Positions 20,490-32,833 of a stretch of 64,000 bases of DNA are shown here, one piece after another. The position numbers and the translations under genes are program-made. The stretch covers positions 13,290,959 to 13,354,958 of the forward strand of contig JAJLRJ010000014.1 of NCBI GenBank assembly GCA_024195265.1. Reading direction: 5' to 3'. Numbering within the stretch: the stretch's first letter is position 1; each line of letters opens with the position of its first letter. Below the pieces are notes generated by a model. It was not told the DNA's origin and did no database searches. It worked only from the letters and a program-made list of their open reading frames with translations. Origin of the DNA: Dendrophyllia cribrosa (taxonomy: Eukaryota > Cnidaria > Anthozoa > Scleractinia > Dendrophylliidae).

Positions 20490-20655
20490 GCATCCATGCT
20501 TTGTGTTTGCTTTATAGCAATATCCCAAATCTCGGAATTGATGCGAGTTTGAGCAAGTAATTTGCTGTTTGTAGGTCTATGGATGTTTTCTTTTCGTCAC
20601 TTAGTGGTTTGCTCATTAAGACCACTGGTGAGTATGTTGTTAAGAACAGACAAGC
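20490..20655 (-). pseudogene. DIRS gag N-terminal part, beyond the composite transposon
   Basis: The minus strand reads LNNILTSGLNEQTTK, then a stop, then RPTNSKLLAQTRINSEIWDIA and SMDA before the TA. This directly continues into the gag sequence left of 16082. Past about 20655 the frame is lost. Confidence 0.75.
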
Positions 20656-20799
20656 TGAATCATGCTTCCTTTCAAGTCTTTTGACGCGGTGCCGTCCAAA
20701 ACGATTAACCTGTTAGTACTTTCTAAAAAGAAACTAGTAAATCTCAGCCAGTTTTCAACCTCAAGCTGCTGACAGGCGATCACTGTGATTACTATGAAG

Positions 20800-21330
20800 G
20801 AAGGTTAATGCATGCTCTCGATGATGATCATGTCTGTGGTCTTGCTGACTGAGATTGTTTTGTGGTGGATGACTTGGTCGTACAAGAGCTATTTTCTGTT
20901 GCAAAATGAATTCCTCGCTTCTTTGGCCAGGCCCACACTGTGAAGCACCTCATATTCGAGCTGGATGTTAGTTAGCTCATAGGTCAGCTTGCTGGCATCA
21001 GAATCTTTCACTACCATGCTTGCTGGGGCGAGCTTGATCTCGAAGACAAGCCTGTTGAACAAAAAATTTCATGTTGAACTGGTTTCGAACTGGTTTTGTA
21101 CAGGTCTTCAGACTGTATCCTTTCGAGGAACATGTTTTTGATTGGGCCTTTGTCAAAAAAAGATCCTCATAAAGCTTGTAAATATCAAAGGCATTGGTGT
21201 CTCGCAGCTTCTCATCACCAATCTTAACCACAAGCCTTGAGACAAGCACCTAGGCAACGTTGTTGGCCATCGGCACAGAAATTTGCTTAGTCGCGAGGGG
21301 AAAATGTTATGAATTGGACGGAATGCAAGC
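20800..21330 (-). pseudogene. Relic of a transposon-derived, possibly capsid-like protein
   Basis: The minus strand gives PLATKQISVPMANNVA, a stop, VLVSRLVVKIGDEKLRDTNAFD, IYKLYEDLFLTKAQ, then after a frame change FEIKLAPASMVV and KLTYELTNIQLEYEVLHSVG. These blocks recall cnidarian proteins named after the transposon protein F54H12.2. I believe those relate to double-jelly-roll capsids of Polinton-like elements, but that link is from memory. It contains stops and frameshifts and its ends are unclear. Confidence 0.45.
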
Positions 21331-21333
21331 TCT

Positions 21334-22222
21334 CTAGCAAGCCAATACAATGTGCAAAACGCCATGATATAGCGCAGACTGACTTGAACTCTTCTTGATA
21401 ATATTAGTAAACTATCTAGTTGACATTGAAAGTTCCTTGCATGCATGTATGTTATTGTTAAACAATAGTTAGATAAACGATGTGTATTCTTTATATAATC
21501 GAACGATTCACCCAGCTTAACTATAAGGCTAGAAAAAATAACACACAAAATCAACTGCAGAATCAACTGCGCCATTTCATTTTGGAACATTCAACGCTTT
21601 CTGCCACTGGACTTGATTTACAGAACTCTCTGAGAATAGTGAAAACGACCGTCTTTAATGGTCTGTCTTAGAGACAAACTGCACTGATGGAGACATTGGT
21701 ACATTTTTTTTATATGAAACGAAACCTTATCAATCAACTAACTCAATCGCCATTTGACTACGTTTGGCCTTTTCGAACTACTCTGAAATGTAACGCGGTA
21801 TGAAATCGTCAAATTGTCAAATGATGAATTAAATCTCTATGCGCAAGTTGAAATTCATTGATGACTAGGCCTGAAGAAGTGTGTAATCTGTCCCCTGTCC
21901 CCTGTCCCACCTTTGGTATTGGAGCAGTACTTTTGCCACTTTTCTGAGAGCGTCCTTTTATACTTTCTTGGTACACTGCAGCTTGTTCATTTCTATTCTG
22001 ACAAGATCTTTTGTTTGCCATATCACGTAATACAAGATTACAGCAGAACACTATTGTCATAAAAAGGAACTGTTGCAAGAATGCCGATTTGATGTGTAAA
22101 TAATTATGGAATTTACAGTCTATTAGTAAAAAAGAACGACCGTTTCGAATCTCAATTTTGTAAAGTCGTTTGTTCCATCAAGTTTGGCCAAGCCCAAGCA
22201 GTTTTTGATGCCCGGGTATTGT
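21334..22222. other. No recognised gene
   Basis: Two moderate open frames on the minus strand (21590-21153 and 22078-21809) do not resemble known families. The second begins with a hydrophobic stretch before MANKRSCQNRNEQ and could be a small or partial exon. The word ccctgtcc is repeated in tandem near 21893-21908. Confidence 0.4.
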
Positions 22223-22800
22223 TTAAAGGGAGGGTTTCACAGTTCCGTGCATGTGCAAGCTATGACGCAACCAATTTAATTTCATTGTTTAGACCAATCG
22301 GAAGCAAGTGAATAACTCAGGCGGGAAATTTGCCCGTGAAAATGTCGGGGTCAGTCAGCTGATTGAATGGATGATTATACATACCCATGTTCGCCATGAA
22401 AGCCACCAGAGCATAGAATAAATCCTTCGGGTCAAAGGTTTTATTCAGTATTGACTTTGTCGGTGTAATCCGTTGAAATTTTCTGTGAATTTTGGTCATC
22501 CCTTGCTTTGTTTGGACTAAATATAGTATGTGATTATTGAAGTAGATGTGAGTGGTTTTTTAACCGATAAAATTGGTAAGAAAGCGAATAAAGCATTTTA
22601 ATCTATGCACATGCGCCGAACTGTGAAACCATCTCTTTAAAAGTAACATCACAGAAAAAAGGAATGTAATACATTACAGCTATGCCCTTAGTGAGTATTT
22701 TTTTGGTTGATTAAAAAATATCAAACTCTTTTTGAGTTTGTCAAAAAAGGAATGGTTGCAAGAAAGCCGATTTCATGTGCAAATAATTAAGCAATTTTCA
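22055..22800. repeat. Pair of ~60-bp direct repeats around a MITE
   Basis: The segments at about 22055-22115 and 22741-22800 both read aaaaggaa.tgttgcaaga-like sequence, then gccgattt, atgtg and aaataatta. They flank the TTAA transposon (22227-22636) at unequal distances, so they are not its target duplication. They could come from a local duplication. Confidence 0.6.
22227..22636. mobile_element. Non-autonomous DNA transposon with TTAA duplication, 410 bp
   Basis: The left end AGGGAGGGTTTCACAGTTC pairs with the right end, which reads AGAGATGGTTTCACAGTTC on the other strand, and both then continue with a GCATGTGCA block. TTAA flanks both sides (22223-22226, 22637-22640). TTAA duplications are typical of Kolobok and piggyBac elements. 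The interior has no gene. Confidence 0.8.
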
Positions 22801-22913
22801 TTCCACTCTCTTCTTTTGTCAACTAAGACTTACAGACAGTACTTTACAGTTTTCAGTAAACTAAGTCTCTCTTACTCTTTTTCTGTGGTAAAGAAATCTA
22901 AAAAAGAACGGGG

Positions 22914-23153
22914 ATGGCGGAGACAGTGGAGACAGTACTTACAGTTCTAAATAAACCAAGTCTCTCTGCAGACTCGGGGTTAGTCCTTTACAGTGTCTCT
23001 GCTGAGGGCAACATGCATGAGGTCATTAAGCGACTCTTCTTACAGTTTGCACCGCCAGTCAGATTTAACTCTATTCATGAGGCTGAAGCCAGTTCAACAC
23101 AAGCAGGCACAAAATATTTCTTAATTCTTCTTAGTTGCCTTTCATTTTCGTAG
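22914..23153 (+). other. Unrecognised 79-codon open frame
   Basis: It starts ATGGCGGAGACAG in a good translation context and reads MAETVETVLTVLNKPSLSA through AEGNMHEVIKRLFLQF. It has no recognised domain. A hydrophobic end (ILLSCLSFS) may be read-through past a splice site. It could be a first exon or chance. Confidence 0.3.
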
Positions 23154-23657
23154 TCGTTGCTGCAAAATTACCTTCCGTATGTACTTCTTTGGCTTCCGCT
23201 TCTTCAGCACATTGTTTACACTTTAGAAAACGATCCATATCGCATATCGTGAACTGAAAGAATTCAATTCATGCTTGATCAGCGAAGAAAAGCGAGTCAC
23301 ATGGCATCTGCTATCTTTGTCATGTGCACTGCAAAGATTGCATCCTCCTGCTTTTATTGAGTAGAGTCTGGTAACTACCGTGCAAGAGCCGCAACAATGC
23401 GTACATCATCGCGGCTTCTGAAACTGCACGAGTGCAGGTGGAAACGGATGAAAATATTATTCAAAACAATAAATTCTGAATTATTAAGGATTTTCTTGCC
23501 TGTTGCCAGCGACAGGTTTCTATATTTTTTACCTGTTACTTCCAAAAATTATTTGAAATTGACAGGTAGACAGGCAACATTTTGACCCCTGGGCATTATA
23601 CCCGGGATCCTTTCCTGCAAGATAATCAAACAAGATCAGGAAATCTAAAGTCTGGTA
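23154..23657. other. No recognised gene
   Basis: AT-rich. The only frame over 60 codons (23397-23585) is unconvincing and rich in hydrophobic repeats. Confidence 0.4.
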
Positions 23658-24583
23658 CAGTCGAACCTCTCTTTACGGACACCTCTCTAATACGGACATC
23701 TCTCTAATACGGACAACGGACACTAAATTTCGGCCCCAGAGAGCAAATTCATATAAACTTAACCTCTTTATTACGGACACTCCGGTAATCAGGTGATGAT
23801 AGTTTGAGTAAGAAATACAATTTCCTGTTTGTGGTGACAAACATATATCTGATATATCGAAAGACTTTTTTAGAATTGTACTTTATATTACTTTTTCACA
23901 TGCAGCATTGCATTGTAGTTTGTTTCGTTTTAAAACAATGATTCGTATACCTTATGCAGCTGATAGACAGTGTCTCAATGCTGTATATTAAGGCGGGAGT
24001 TAACCTAAAAGCCATTTTTCCGCTACTTGACATGGCCTTAATGGAAATTTCTCGTTCACGTTTCAAGCAATCCAAAAACCCTATGCTTAAAACATAAACC
24101 TATGTTATGGGGTGTTTTGTAAATTTTTGGGTGATTTTTGGGTATGTTTGGGAGGAAATAGTTTTTCTCAAAGGATTGGTAAAATTTAGGGAAATAAGAA
24201 ATATTGAAGATTTAGTGAAGTTTTAAAATTAGAATTTTGTAGTTAATAATTAATAAACGGATACCAAGTTAGTCCACTAGCAACCTGGGGTGCTCTTGCA
24301 TGGGTATCGACTGTCTGTTGGTGTTCCAAAAATCATTTTCTTTCTCCTATCCCTTCTTAAAACCTCTTAAAATTTCATTAAAATTCAGGTTTACCCCCGC
24401 CTTAATCAATTTAGATGCAGTTACTAAAAAGACAAGTGTGGACCTGTTTTTAGTTACTGAACAAAAACTGTCAGTGGAGTCTTAAAAGTGACGTCATCGT
24501 GGTTACCTCTATAATACGGACACCTCTCTAATACGGACACTTTGCTCTGTCCCTTCGGTGTCCGTATTATAGAGGTTCAACTG
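23658..24583. mobile_element. pogo/Tigger-like non-autonomous transposon, 926 bp
   Basis: The left end CAGTCGAACCTCTCT and the right end (CAGTTGAACCTCTAT on the other strand) are inverted repeats. TA duplications lie at 23656-23657 and 24584-24585. The subterminal unit ctaatacggacacctct recurs two or three times at each end, the usual pogo-family subterminal pattern. No transposase is encoded. The CAGT...ACTG ends with TA are characteristic of pogo elements. Confidence 0.88.
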
Positions 24584-24585
24584 TA

Positions 24586-25219
24586 TGTTTGAAAACTTTT
24601 CGGTCCATTTACAAAAAGCCTGATTTTCCTTACTCAATGGATTGGCCAGGTGCTTTTCATCTGTAGTTTTCAGTTGCTCTTTCATTGAAATTGCTTGATC
24701 AACTGGCGCTTCCTCTTCTGATATTTTCGGGACTTTCATCTCTTCACTTTTTACACAAAGTTCTAATAGTTCAACCTTATGTTTTCCTGAACTTTAAATG
24801 CCTCTTACTTTTAAATATTCTATTAACCAAGGAATCGGTTTAGTGGGAAAACCGTCTGCACCAGAGCTAGCAGCCATCACAGCCATCTTTTCCTCTGAGC
24901 CTTTTTTTAGTGTTAGTTTCTAGTTCTCAGGAACGCACGTGCAAGAATATCGAAAGGACCCTATTTTGTGGACCCTTTGAAATTTAATTGAATGAGCTGA
25001 TGACATCTTAAGCTTGGTTTCCAAAACCATTTACAGGACGTCTTAACAGCTCTCAGACTCGCCCTCTTCAGGAATACCATAAAACATCAGATTTTCATTT
25101 TCATTTATGATTTGATCCTGCAAACTACATTATCAAATTTCGGCCTTTAGATTTCGCTCTGTGACTTGTGCTTTGTCAATTTGACCGTAAGTGAAGTTTA
25201 AACTACTAATGAGGGTAAT
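24586..25219. other. No recognised gene
   Basis: The minus-strand frame 24739-24590 reads MKVPKISEEEAPVDQAISMK, a lysine/glutamate-rich run that might be an exon piece cut by the pogo element. I cannot assign it. The remainder is empty. Confidence 0.35.
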
Positions 25220-25914
25220 CTAATGGGAAACTGGCCTGAATTTCCTCATAAAATTGGTGGAATTGATTGTACCCCTCATCAGATCTACTGTCCCCTCTCA
25301 GAACCTCGGACTGTTTTATAGTGGACACAGGCATTATCACTGCATGAATACTCAATCCGCAATACTAAAAAAGATGGCACCCCGCATTGCATTGTGGGTA
25401 GATCGACATAATCGTGTAAACAAACCAAGTGAAGGAGCTCAAGTTCTCTCCAGACACGCATCTCTATTTACATTTTTCACTTGCCGTTTAGGTGCACTGC
25501 ACAATGCAATGCGGGGTGCCATCTTTTTTAGTATTGCGGATTGGTTAAAGACAATAATGGTAACATTTGATTTGTTCAATCCAGTTTCTTGGGCAGCAGG
25601 CATGATGCCACTTCCTATAGACTAATGGAGCCTATTGGACCAGAACTCAATTTGGACATCCACCAAATGGGCTGCTATTAGCTGACAGGGGGTACCCTAA
25701 TGACAGCTTGTTTTTAACACCAGTTCGAGCAGGACAAATGTATTTGCTTAATCGTAGAGAGAGGCGCATGCAAACAGAAGCGAACAGAAGCATGAAAATC
25801 AAACAGGTTTTTAAAGAGGTTAGGACATTCAAGGCTGTAGGCCAGATCTGGAGACATCTACGTTGGCTTATGCTGATTTGTGTCAAGTTGGCAACATTGC
25901 TGGCCAAGAGATGA
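25220..25914 (+). pseudogene. PIF/Harbinger transposase fragment, interrupted
   Basis: The plus strand reads EFPHKIGGIDCTPHQIYCPL, then SGHRHYHCMNT, the region around the first catalytic aspartate of Harbinger nucleases. It is interrupted by a MITE at 25353 and resumes with DNNGN. After frame changes it ends with FLTPVRAGQMYLLNRRERRM and FKAVGQIWRHLRWLMLICVKLATLLAKR (25708-25914). Stops and frameshifts make it inactive. Confidence 0.8.
25353..25543. mobile_element. MITE with ~44-bp perfect inverted repeats, 191 bp
   Basis: The left arm caatccgcaatactaaaaaa, continuing into gatggcaccccgcattgcat, is repeated exactly as reverse complement at the right (25500-25543). It sits inside the Harbinger transposase fragment. 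The target duplication is ambiguous because the flanking bases merge with the palindromic ends. Confidence 0.88.
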
Positions 25915-26060
25915 TTGCGTTTATTTCGCAGACTTTGATGAAAGGAAAGGAGAACAAAAATACATAATTATGTGTCACAGTCTAATTTAATTTTGTTTCA
26001 ATTTTGTTTTCCCTTGTGTGAATCTCAATAGTTAAATTCTGAACTTAAATTACAAAATAC
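25915..26060. other. No recognised gene
   Basis: Short AT-rich stretch between the Harbinger relic and the next transposon. Confidence 0.4.
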
Positions 26061-26427
26061 TAAGGGACCGGTCATTATTTATCGCCTGGGGGGGGGTCGG
26101 AGTATTTAGGGGGGGATCACATGGTTTTTTGAAGACCTTAAGGGGGGATCAGCCGTAATTGACAAGCATAATGGGGGGGGGGGGGATCAGACCAAAAAAA
26201 GGAATTTTAGGTCTCGGCGGGACCCCGGGTGAGTGCATTTGCTGGGACTCCAACCATATATTCAAGACCACGTTCAGTTGTATTTTGTATTATATTAACT
26301 TTATTCTAGCCCAAACACAAAACCCAAACCCTTTTACAGACCCTCCATTTTGAAAAAAAGTATCACTATCGTAGTCTAACATACACGTTTTTATTCAGGC
26401 ACGATCTATTGAAATTAGAAAGGTAAT

Positions 26428-27902
26428 TTATTTTGGTGTGGCTGTATCTTGGTCCGCTTCCCTGTCAGAATCTTCGGCAGCCCTCTCCACTGGCTCTTGC
26501 ACAATCTCCTCGTCAGATTCATCGGAATCCTCGCCCGAACTTGACCCTTTATCAGCACCATTACTGCTATTCTCTTCCTTCATTCTGGCCACTACCACTT
26601 TCAAATTGCGTGCCAGCTCCGTTTCAAACACGCCTCTTTCCAAAAGCCATTGCAGGGGATCCAGGTGAAGACGCTTGACAAATCTCGCAGTGAATCCTGC
26701 ATTAATACTTGAGACACATTTGTAGGTATTCTTTTCGAGTGAATCAAAAACCTCTCTAGCTACCTCTTTTGAGGTAAGTTTTTCTAGGAGAATTGCTGCT
26801 CGCTGACGTAACCTTTTCTCCTTGATTTTTTTCACTTTTCTCTTGTTTTCTTTTTTTCTTCGGGATTGGCCGTTGGTCCCCATGGGAGATGGAAACTTTC
26901 TTTTCAAGCTCATGAGGGTGGTCGTGAGCTCATTGGAGGCTTTCTGCAGCTCTTGGTGTATGGCCTTCACTTGCTCTTGAGCTTCCTGGAAATATTTAAG
27001 CTCATCACTTGCAAACGGCCTTAAGGTATGATCTTCCGTATAAAGGTTCTTTCGTCTGTTGTCGATAAATGAGAGCAAATCGGATGCTGAATTAAAGGCC
27101 TCATTGACAGTGGTCAAGGAGGACTCACACTTCGCGACATCACCACTGCCCTTACATCCATCCACGCCTGACATGAACTTCCTGATGTTTTGGCACACTC
27201 CCCAATTCTCGTTTCTAAGCAAGTTGTTTTCTTTTTCGGAAAGGGCTTTTATCTTTGTGTTCAACTGCCAACGCATTTGCTGTTGCTCGAGGAGATACTG
27301 TTTGAAACCGGCTTGTTTACTCGCGAATGAAGATTCATAAATCTGCGGTACAACACTATTGTAGAATTTCAGCCTTTCTGTGTGTGGGTTGGGAAGAAGA
27401 TATTTTTCCCACGGCTCCTTTTCTGGTGCTGAGTCGTTCCTCAGGACTTGTAGCTGCCCGGAGCGTCCAAATGACAAAATCGCCTGCTTGCGCTTCTTGG
27501 GGGCACTGGCGGACGTAACACCTACCGATCACATTATAAATGTTTCAGTGTTAAGGATTGCGTTACATATTATGCACCATGTTGCCTTTTATACGTTTTT
27601 TGTTCATGACTGGTTTGAAGCACAAGCCAATTATTTTATAGAGACCTTCAAAATAATCATCTAAGAAACGATAACTCCATACCTTCACTGCTTGTTCCTC
27701 TTTGCTTTGAGTCGCCTTGTATCTGTGCGAAGAAACGCCTCAGACGGCGAGTTTGTATCTTCGTTAGTCCAATGTCTCGTTCAAGAGTTTCGTCATCAAC
27801 GTCCAGGAAATGCTCGACCTTTGCAACACCAATTTGTTTAAAATTGTCTGTGTAATTGCTCAAGTCAGCTTTTGTTAAAAGATAGTCAATTTCTTTATCC
27901 AT
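26428..27902 (-). CDS. SAM-domain plus coiled-coil protein of the TAA transposon
   Basis: Two exons are predicted: 27902-27683 and 27521-26428, with a 161-bp intron (donor GTATGG, acceptor CGGTAG) whose phases match, giving 437 residues and no internal stop. Residues about 1-65 look like a SAM domain (IDYLLTKADLSNYTDNFKQIG, then VEHFLDVDDETLERDIGLTK). A middle region has charged helices and a lysine/arginine-rich stretch (RRKKENKRKVKKIKEKRLRQ) suitable for nuclear entry or DNA binding. The C-terminus is very acidic (SSSGEDSDESDEEIV). SAM domains usually mediate protein association, so this may be an accessory transposition protein. That role is inference. Confidence 0.75.
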
Positions 27903-28115
27903 TGAAAAGGCTTATAATGAAAGGAAATCAGCGCAATTTTAACGAGTTCTGTGCCCACGTTTCGGCTAAATATAGGTTTTATATGTTAATATGTAAATAA
28001 TAAAGTTAAAGTTAATATGTCACAACGATGTAATAGTACGTCCCAACAATAAAGCGTTATTAAGCGCGCTGAGAAGATTTCCGACATTGATTTCCGACAT
28101 TGTAATTGAGCAAGA
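27903..28115. promoter_or_regulatory. Shared region between divergent transposon genes
   Basis: The two divergent genes start at 27902 (minus) and 28116 (plus). The 213 bp between them are AT-rich with TATA-like runs near 27975-28015 and most likely drive both. This is inferred only from layout. Confidence 0.45.
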
Positions 28116-31100
28116 ATGGAAGATATGACAGAAAAGCTTAGCAATCTGGACGAAAAAGGTGATCAGCTTGGAAAGCATTTGGATTTTAGCGATGAAAGTA
28201 CCCATAAGCGATGCCATAATGAAAAGCGAAGCGAGCGAAGGGCGAGAACTGAGCGGCTTGTATCAGATATCGACAATGACCAGGTAAAGAAATGATGGCT
28301 TTGCAGTCTTTCTAAAAATATAAAAGCTAGTAAATGTTGTCTGACGTTTCGATGTTACTAAAATCATTATGAAGGAAAACGGGGCAATTTCTTGGTGATA
28401 CTGGTTCATTATTTTACGCTCAAACTAGTGGGAAATAAAACAATAGAGTATACATGCACAAGTATAAGTAATCATTAACACTGAAACGTCGAAACGACGC
28501 GGACATTAATTCTTTGTATTAGAGACTGCAAATCCTGGTATTTGTGGTCACTATAATTTAGATAGGGTTATTCCCATCTGAAAGACTATAATTTGCAGAT
28601 CAGAGGTATTTAACTATGCTTACAATTATTAAATACAATAAAATTAAAACGGAAATGTAGAACGTGACGCAAGCGAAGCGAGCGGACGAAAAAAATGTGG
28701 GGGGCTCCCTCATGCGTGCGTCAAATGCAGACTATAAACCAGCAGACTTACGAGAAGTTGACGCGATTTAAATTATCGCAAAGTGAAGGAAAATACTTTC
28801 TAATAAAATAAATAAATGCGAAAGGTGTGTTTTTTTAAATTTCAAACTGATGAAGAAAATTAACGCGGCGTTATAAAGAAACGGACCTTGTAGAGAAACC
28901 CAAACTCAAACGAATACAACGAACCGGTGGATCTCCACCATGATAAAACAATACAATGCTAAAAGAATCCAAATTAATTATGGAGAACTAACCGCCAGCA
29001 CCCTATAACCTGGGCCCAGTTGTTCAAAGGGTGGAAAACGCTATCCACCGGATAAATCACTATCCAGTAGCCTGCGTCGCAAACTGAATGCACCGGTCAA
29101 TACGGGATTTCGTTTCAGGATAAATTGCAGGAAAAGTAAAAAGAAAATGTGCCAATTAGGGTACAAAAGAGGGGAGAATTTTATAGCGAGACCGTACCGC
29201 GCCAACGCTTATCGTGGCTCAAGGTTTCGCCGCTCGCTATTAGGTGTCCATCGCGTCACGCGTAGTCTAGTCTGCTGTTGTTGCACACCTATACTTTCCT
29301 GATATTTTCCAAGAAATATGAAAGAAAATTGTATCTGGGTGAATCGTTAAGATACATTCCTCAAGCCCATAGATGTAGTAAAACTGTTAGTTTCTCGATC
29401 TAAGACGAAGTCACCTTTTAACTACTTCAGGGAAAAAAGAGAATGGAGATTGTAGCATCGCAACAAAGCTGCACCCTAGAGCAAAATAGGGGTGTTATAG
29501 AAGAAGAATTATCGAGAGCAATTTCAGAGGAAAAGAAGCACAAGTTTCAAGGTCTGCTCTATGTCTTCGATCAACTATTTCTTCCGGTGCAAGATGCCAA
29601 TGCTAAGACAAGAATTAGGTCTTCAATACCCTTTCAAGAAGCATTAGTGTACTTTCTTGCGTTTCAACCTCATCACTCTGGGGCACCGTCAAAATATCAG
29701 AGAGTTGCCTTTCGCGAAGCTCTACTTCATGAAAAACATGGTCTCAGGATCAATATCATTCGTATAAGTGAGGGTTTTGAGTATGTCGCGCTACGTCCTG
29801 ACGAAGTCGACTTAGAGTCATTCCTTTTGGATATTTTTAGTGCTTGTAGTACTAAAAGTGGACATAGTGCTCTTGTTCTCGATAAGGAAACCCTGCAAGG
29901 TATCGTTACTACTATGGACTCAGAATGGGATAAAATTTGTCTTAGAGTTATATTGCGATCTATATTCTCTAGAGAAGAAATGACAGCCCTAGGCTTCGAT
30001 CCTGACAATCTTCCGTCTATGACGGAGAGAGTTAAATTCGTTGTTGAAGAGGTAAAAAATGCTAATGAGGCAGCAGACGACCTCGTTAGGTTGCGTTTAA
30101 ATTCCAAGAAGGAAAAGCTGGAGAAGGAGATAAAAGAGAAGGAAAACCTTCTTCAAAAGAAAACAAATATTTGGTCATCCAAAACGTTAGAAGAAATCCA
30201 AAGCGAAGTACAAAAACTCAAGGAAAAAGTTGAAGACACGGAGGGGCTTCTTCACAGCGAGCCCACCGAAAGCAATTATCAGAGAAAACGCCAAATGCTC
30301 AAGCGCCAAGCTTCAAGCCTTATCGAATGTAATCGACTGAAGAGGCCGAAAGTTGTCAAACCAAGGTCCGAAGCCAAAGCTAGATGAGGAAGATGAAGAC
30401 TTCATTGCAAAGGCAATTGAGGATAAATCATCCTATCATGGTAGACGGCATGATACGGTCCTCTATACCGGCCAGAGGGTGAAGAAGAAAAACCTTCTTT
30501 CAATTGCCAACTACCGACTAGCTCAACGTGGGAAGAAATTAATTCAATCCGCTACAACAGTATACAACAGGGCGAGACCGAGAAACAAAAGAAGTCTCCA
30601 AGCGAAGCGCCATTGTGGCAAAGGCCTATTCTGTTGGAAAAAGCCACCAAAAGGCGAAGAAAACACAAACGAAAACACTCACTACCAACGAGCTCATGTA
30701 AAAAACATAAAAAGACGGTTCTGGGGTGCCAGAAATTCCAGCGCGAGAAAGTTTTGTTTCATGAGAAGCACTGATGACAAGGCTTACCTTAGACCAGGTA
30801 CATCTGAAGGTTTTGACAAAGCCAGAAATCTTAGGATCTTAACATTATCAGATCACACTAAAGCAAGGAAGTTGCCAAAGTACGACTGGCCTGAGAAAAT
30901 GGTATATGTGACCCCGGGTTCTCACCGTGTTTTCACGAAGTCAAGTGTAATGAATGAAACTGAAGAGAAGCTGATAACTGAGGACGATCGCCACTATGTA
31001 TTTGTCCGTCCCAAAGCAATAGTGGGATCGTCAGGAACTGTATGGGCCAGCGAAACGGTTCGTTTGCGACATGAGGATCCATCAGCTTTTGAAGTTGACG

Positions 31101-32833
31101 AACCGACACCTGGCAGTCCACAGTACTCACTGGGATTTCGTAAATGCTGCGCGCGACTACATGATGACCTCTTTCTTTATTATGATATGACAGAGTCAGA
31201 TGACCTAGACAAAATATCCGGAGAAACAGAAAGTAACTGTAAATTCTTCACTTACGAAAAAGAGAGAGCAGAACACTTGAAATTAAGGATTGACAATTTG
31301 TTGCAGTTTTGCGAAGACACAGAAATGTCAGAGCACAATAGGGCTCTGTTTGCTAGTCAGATAATACCAGTCACGAAACGCATTTTAGATGCCATTGATG
31401 ATCTGTTTAAAGAGGAAGTCGATTTCATGGAAAAAGATGCGAGAAAGGACAGGATTTTAAGGGTAACCAGTTCATGTAAACATGGTCTTGAAGTTCTCGG
31501 AGATCTCTGCCTTCCACCTGTAAAGCCACGATGGGCTGACCTTACAGATGCTGGTCCGGGCGTAGGAGTTTCCAACTACGAAGTTAGATTTCGAGACGCC
31601 GAGTTAGCAAGGGTTCACAATTCCGATTATAGAGTGCGATGTCATCGTTCGAGGGGCGACAGCGGGCAAGGTGAAGCCGAAAGGACAAACTCGGCAATTT
31701 CTGATGCTCTTGTGGATGGCGCAACTCTAGAGTGGGAAAAATATAGGAGGTTTGAGGATCTTTCAGAAGAGGAAATCAAACAACTGTCTCTCCAGTCATA
31801 CGAAGAGTACGAAAAGAAACGGATGGAGAAAAATGCCTGGTATGTCTGTAGTCAAGTAGCCGAGAGAATTGACGATGCCCCTGTCCTTAAAGATTACATC
31901 AAAAGCAAACTAAGCGAGTCCCCTGATGAATTATTCTTTTTCAATTCTGTTTACCTCGACAACTATCGGGGTGCATCAGAACGAAACAAAGAGCAAGCGC
32001 CCGGTGCAGCATACTTCCGAAAGATCGAATCGTTTATGGAAGATCACTATATTCGTGGAGAACTTTTTATGGAATTCTGTCGTGATGCCTGTAAAGAGTC
32101 AAGAGAAGAAAGTTCCAATCTCTGTTCTTGGTGCTCAAAAAATAGATGGGTCGGTCCAGAAACGGAGAGAATTCCGCAACCTGTACCAGACTCAAACAAT
32201 CCTGGACATTTCATGGATGTCTATCAGACGGAATCGACGGGCAGGACACCAGATGATTACCTTCCAAGGAAATGTATTAAAGATCTGTACAAGAAACATT
32301 CTGGCAGTATCATAAACGATCAGGATAGCATGAAGAGCTTCTGCGCAAATTATAATGTGGAAGAGAAGCACGTCATTGCATATGTTAATCATTTGAAGGA
32401 CATTGATATCAGAAAGGACATCAGGACAAGAGCAGCTGAGGAGCGAAGAAGGCAAGAGGCCGAAAGAACGTACAAGGACTTTCAATGGGATAACCTCATC
32501 GAGGATAACAAAGTTGAAAAGTTGCGGGTAAGAGAACTAGACCTGTATCTCAACAAGCATGGTTTGACGACTGTGGGTCGGAAACTTGACAAAGTGAAGG
32601 CCATTCGATGTCATTATTACCGACAGAATAAAGAGACTGTGATAACAAAAGAACTGTCGAGTGATGAAGATGACGTGGAATCCGAGGATGAAGAATCCGA
32701 AAGTGAAGAGGCAGAGAGCGACGATGACTATGTTTTCGCGGATTTGGATGAACAGCCTGAGAGTGGCACTTCCGCGACAATTCAGTTCGTATCTGACGAG
32801 CAAGTATCTACCGTTGTTGTTCAAGCTCCATGA
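28116..32833 (+). pseudogene. Candidate transposase gene of the TAA transposon (2 exons, one frame break)
   Basis: Exon 1 is 28116-28283 (56 codons, charged). A 1,147-bp intron (GTAAAG...TTCAG) ends at 29430, and exon 2 begins at 29431 in matching phase. The first frame runs to a stop at 30387. A second frame, open from 30353 to 32833, continues, so one small indel near 30355 probably splits a single protein of about 1,190 residues. Counting from 30353, the second part has TDAGPG (D399) followed by RGDSGQGEAER (E441), which resembles the end of an RNase-H-like integrase core. It also has a cysteine cluster FCRDAC...LCSWC (about 575-600), a SAP-like DNA-binding motif (about 721-755: EKLRVRELDLYLNKHGL) and an acidic tail. 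The DDE assignment is tentative. Confidence 0.65.
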
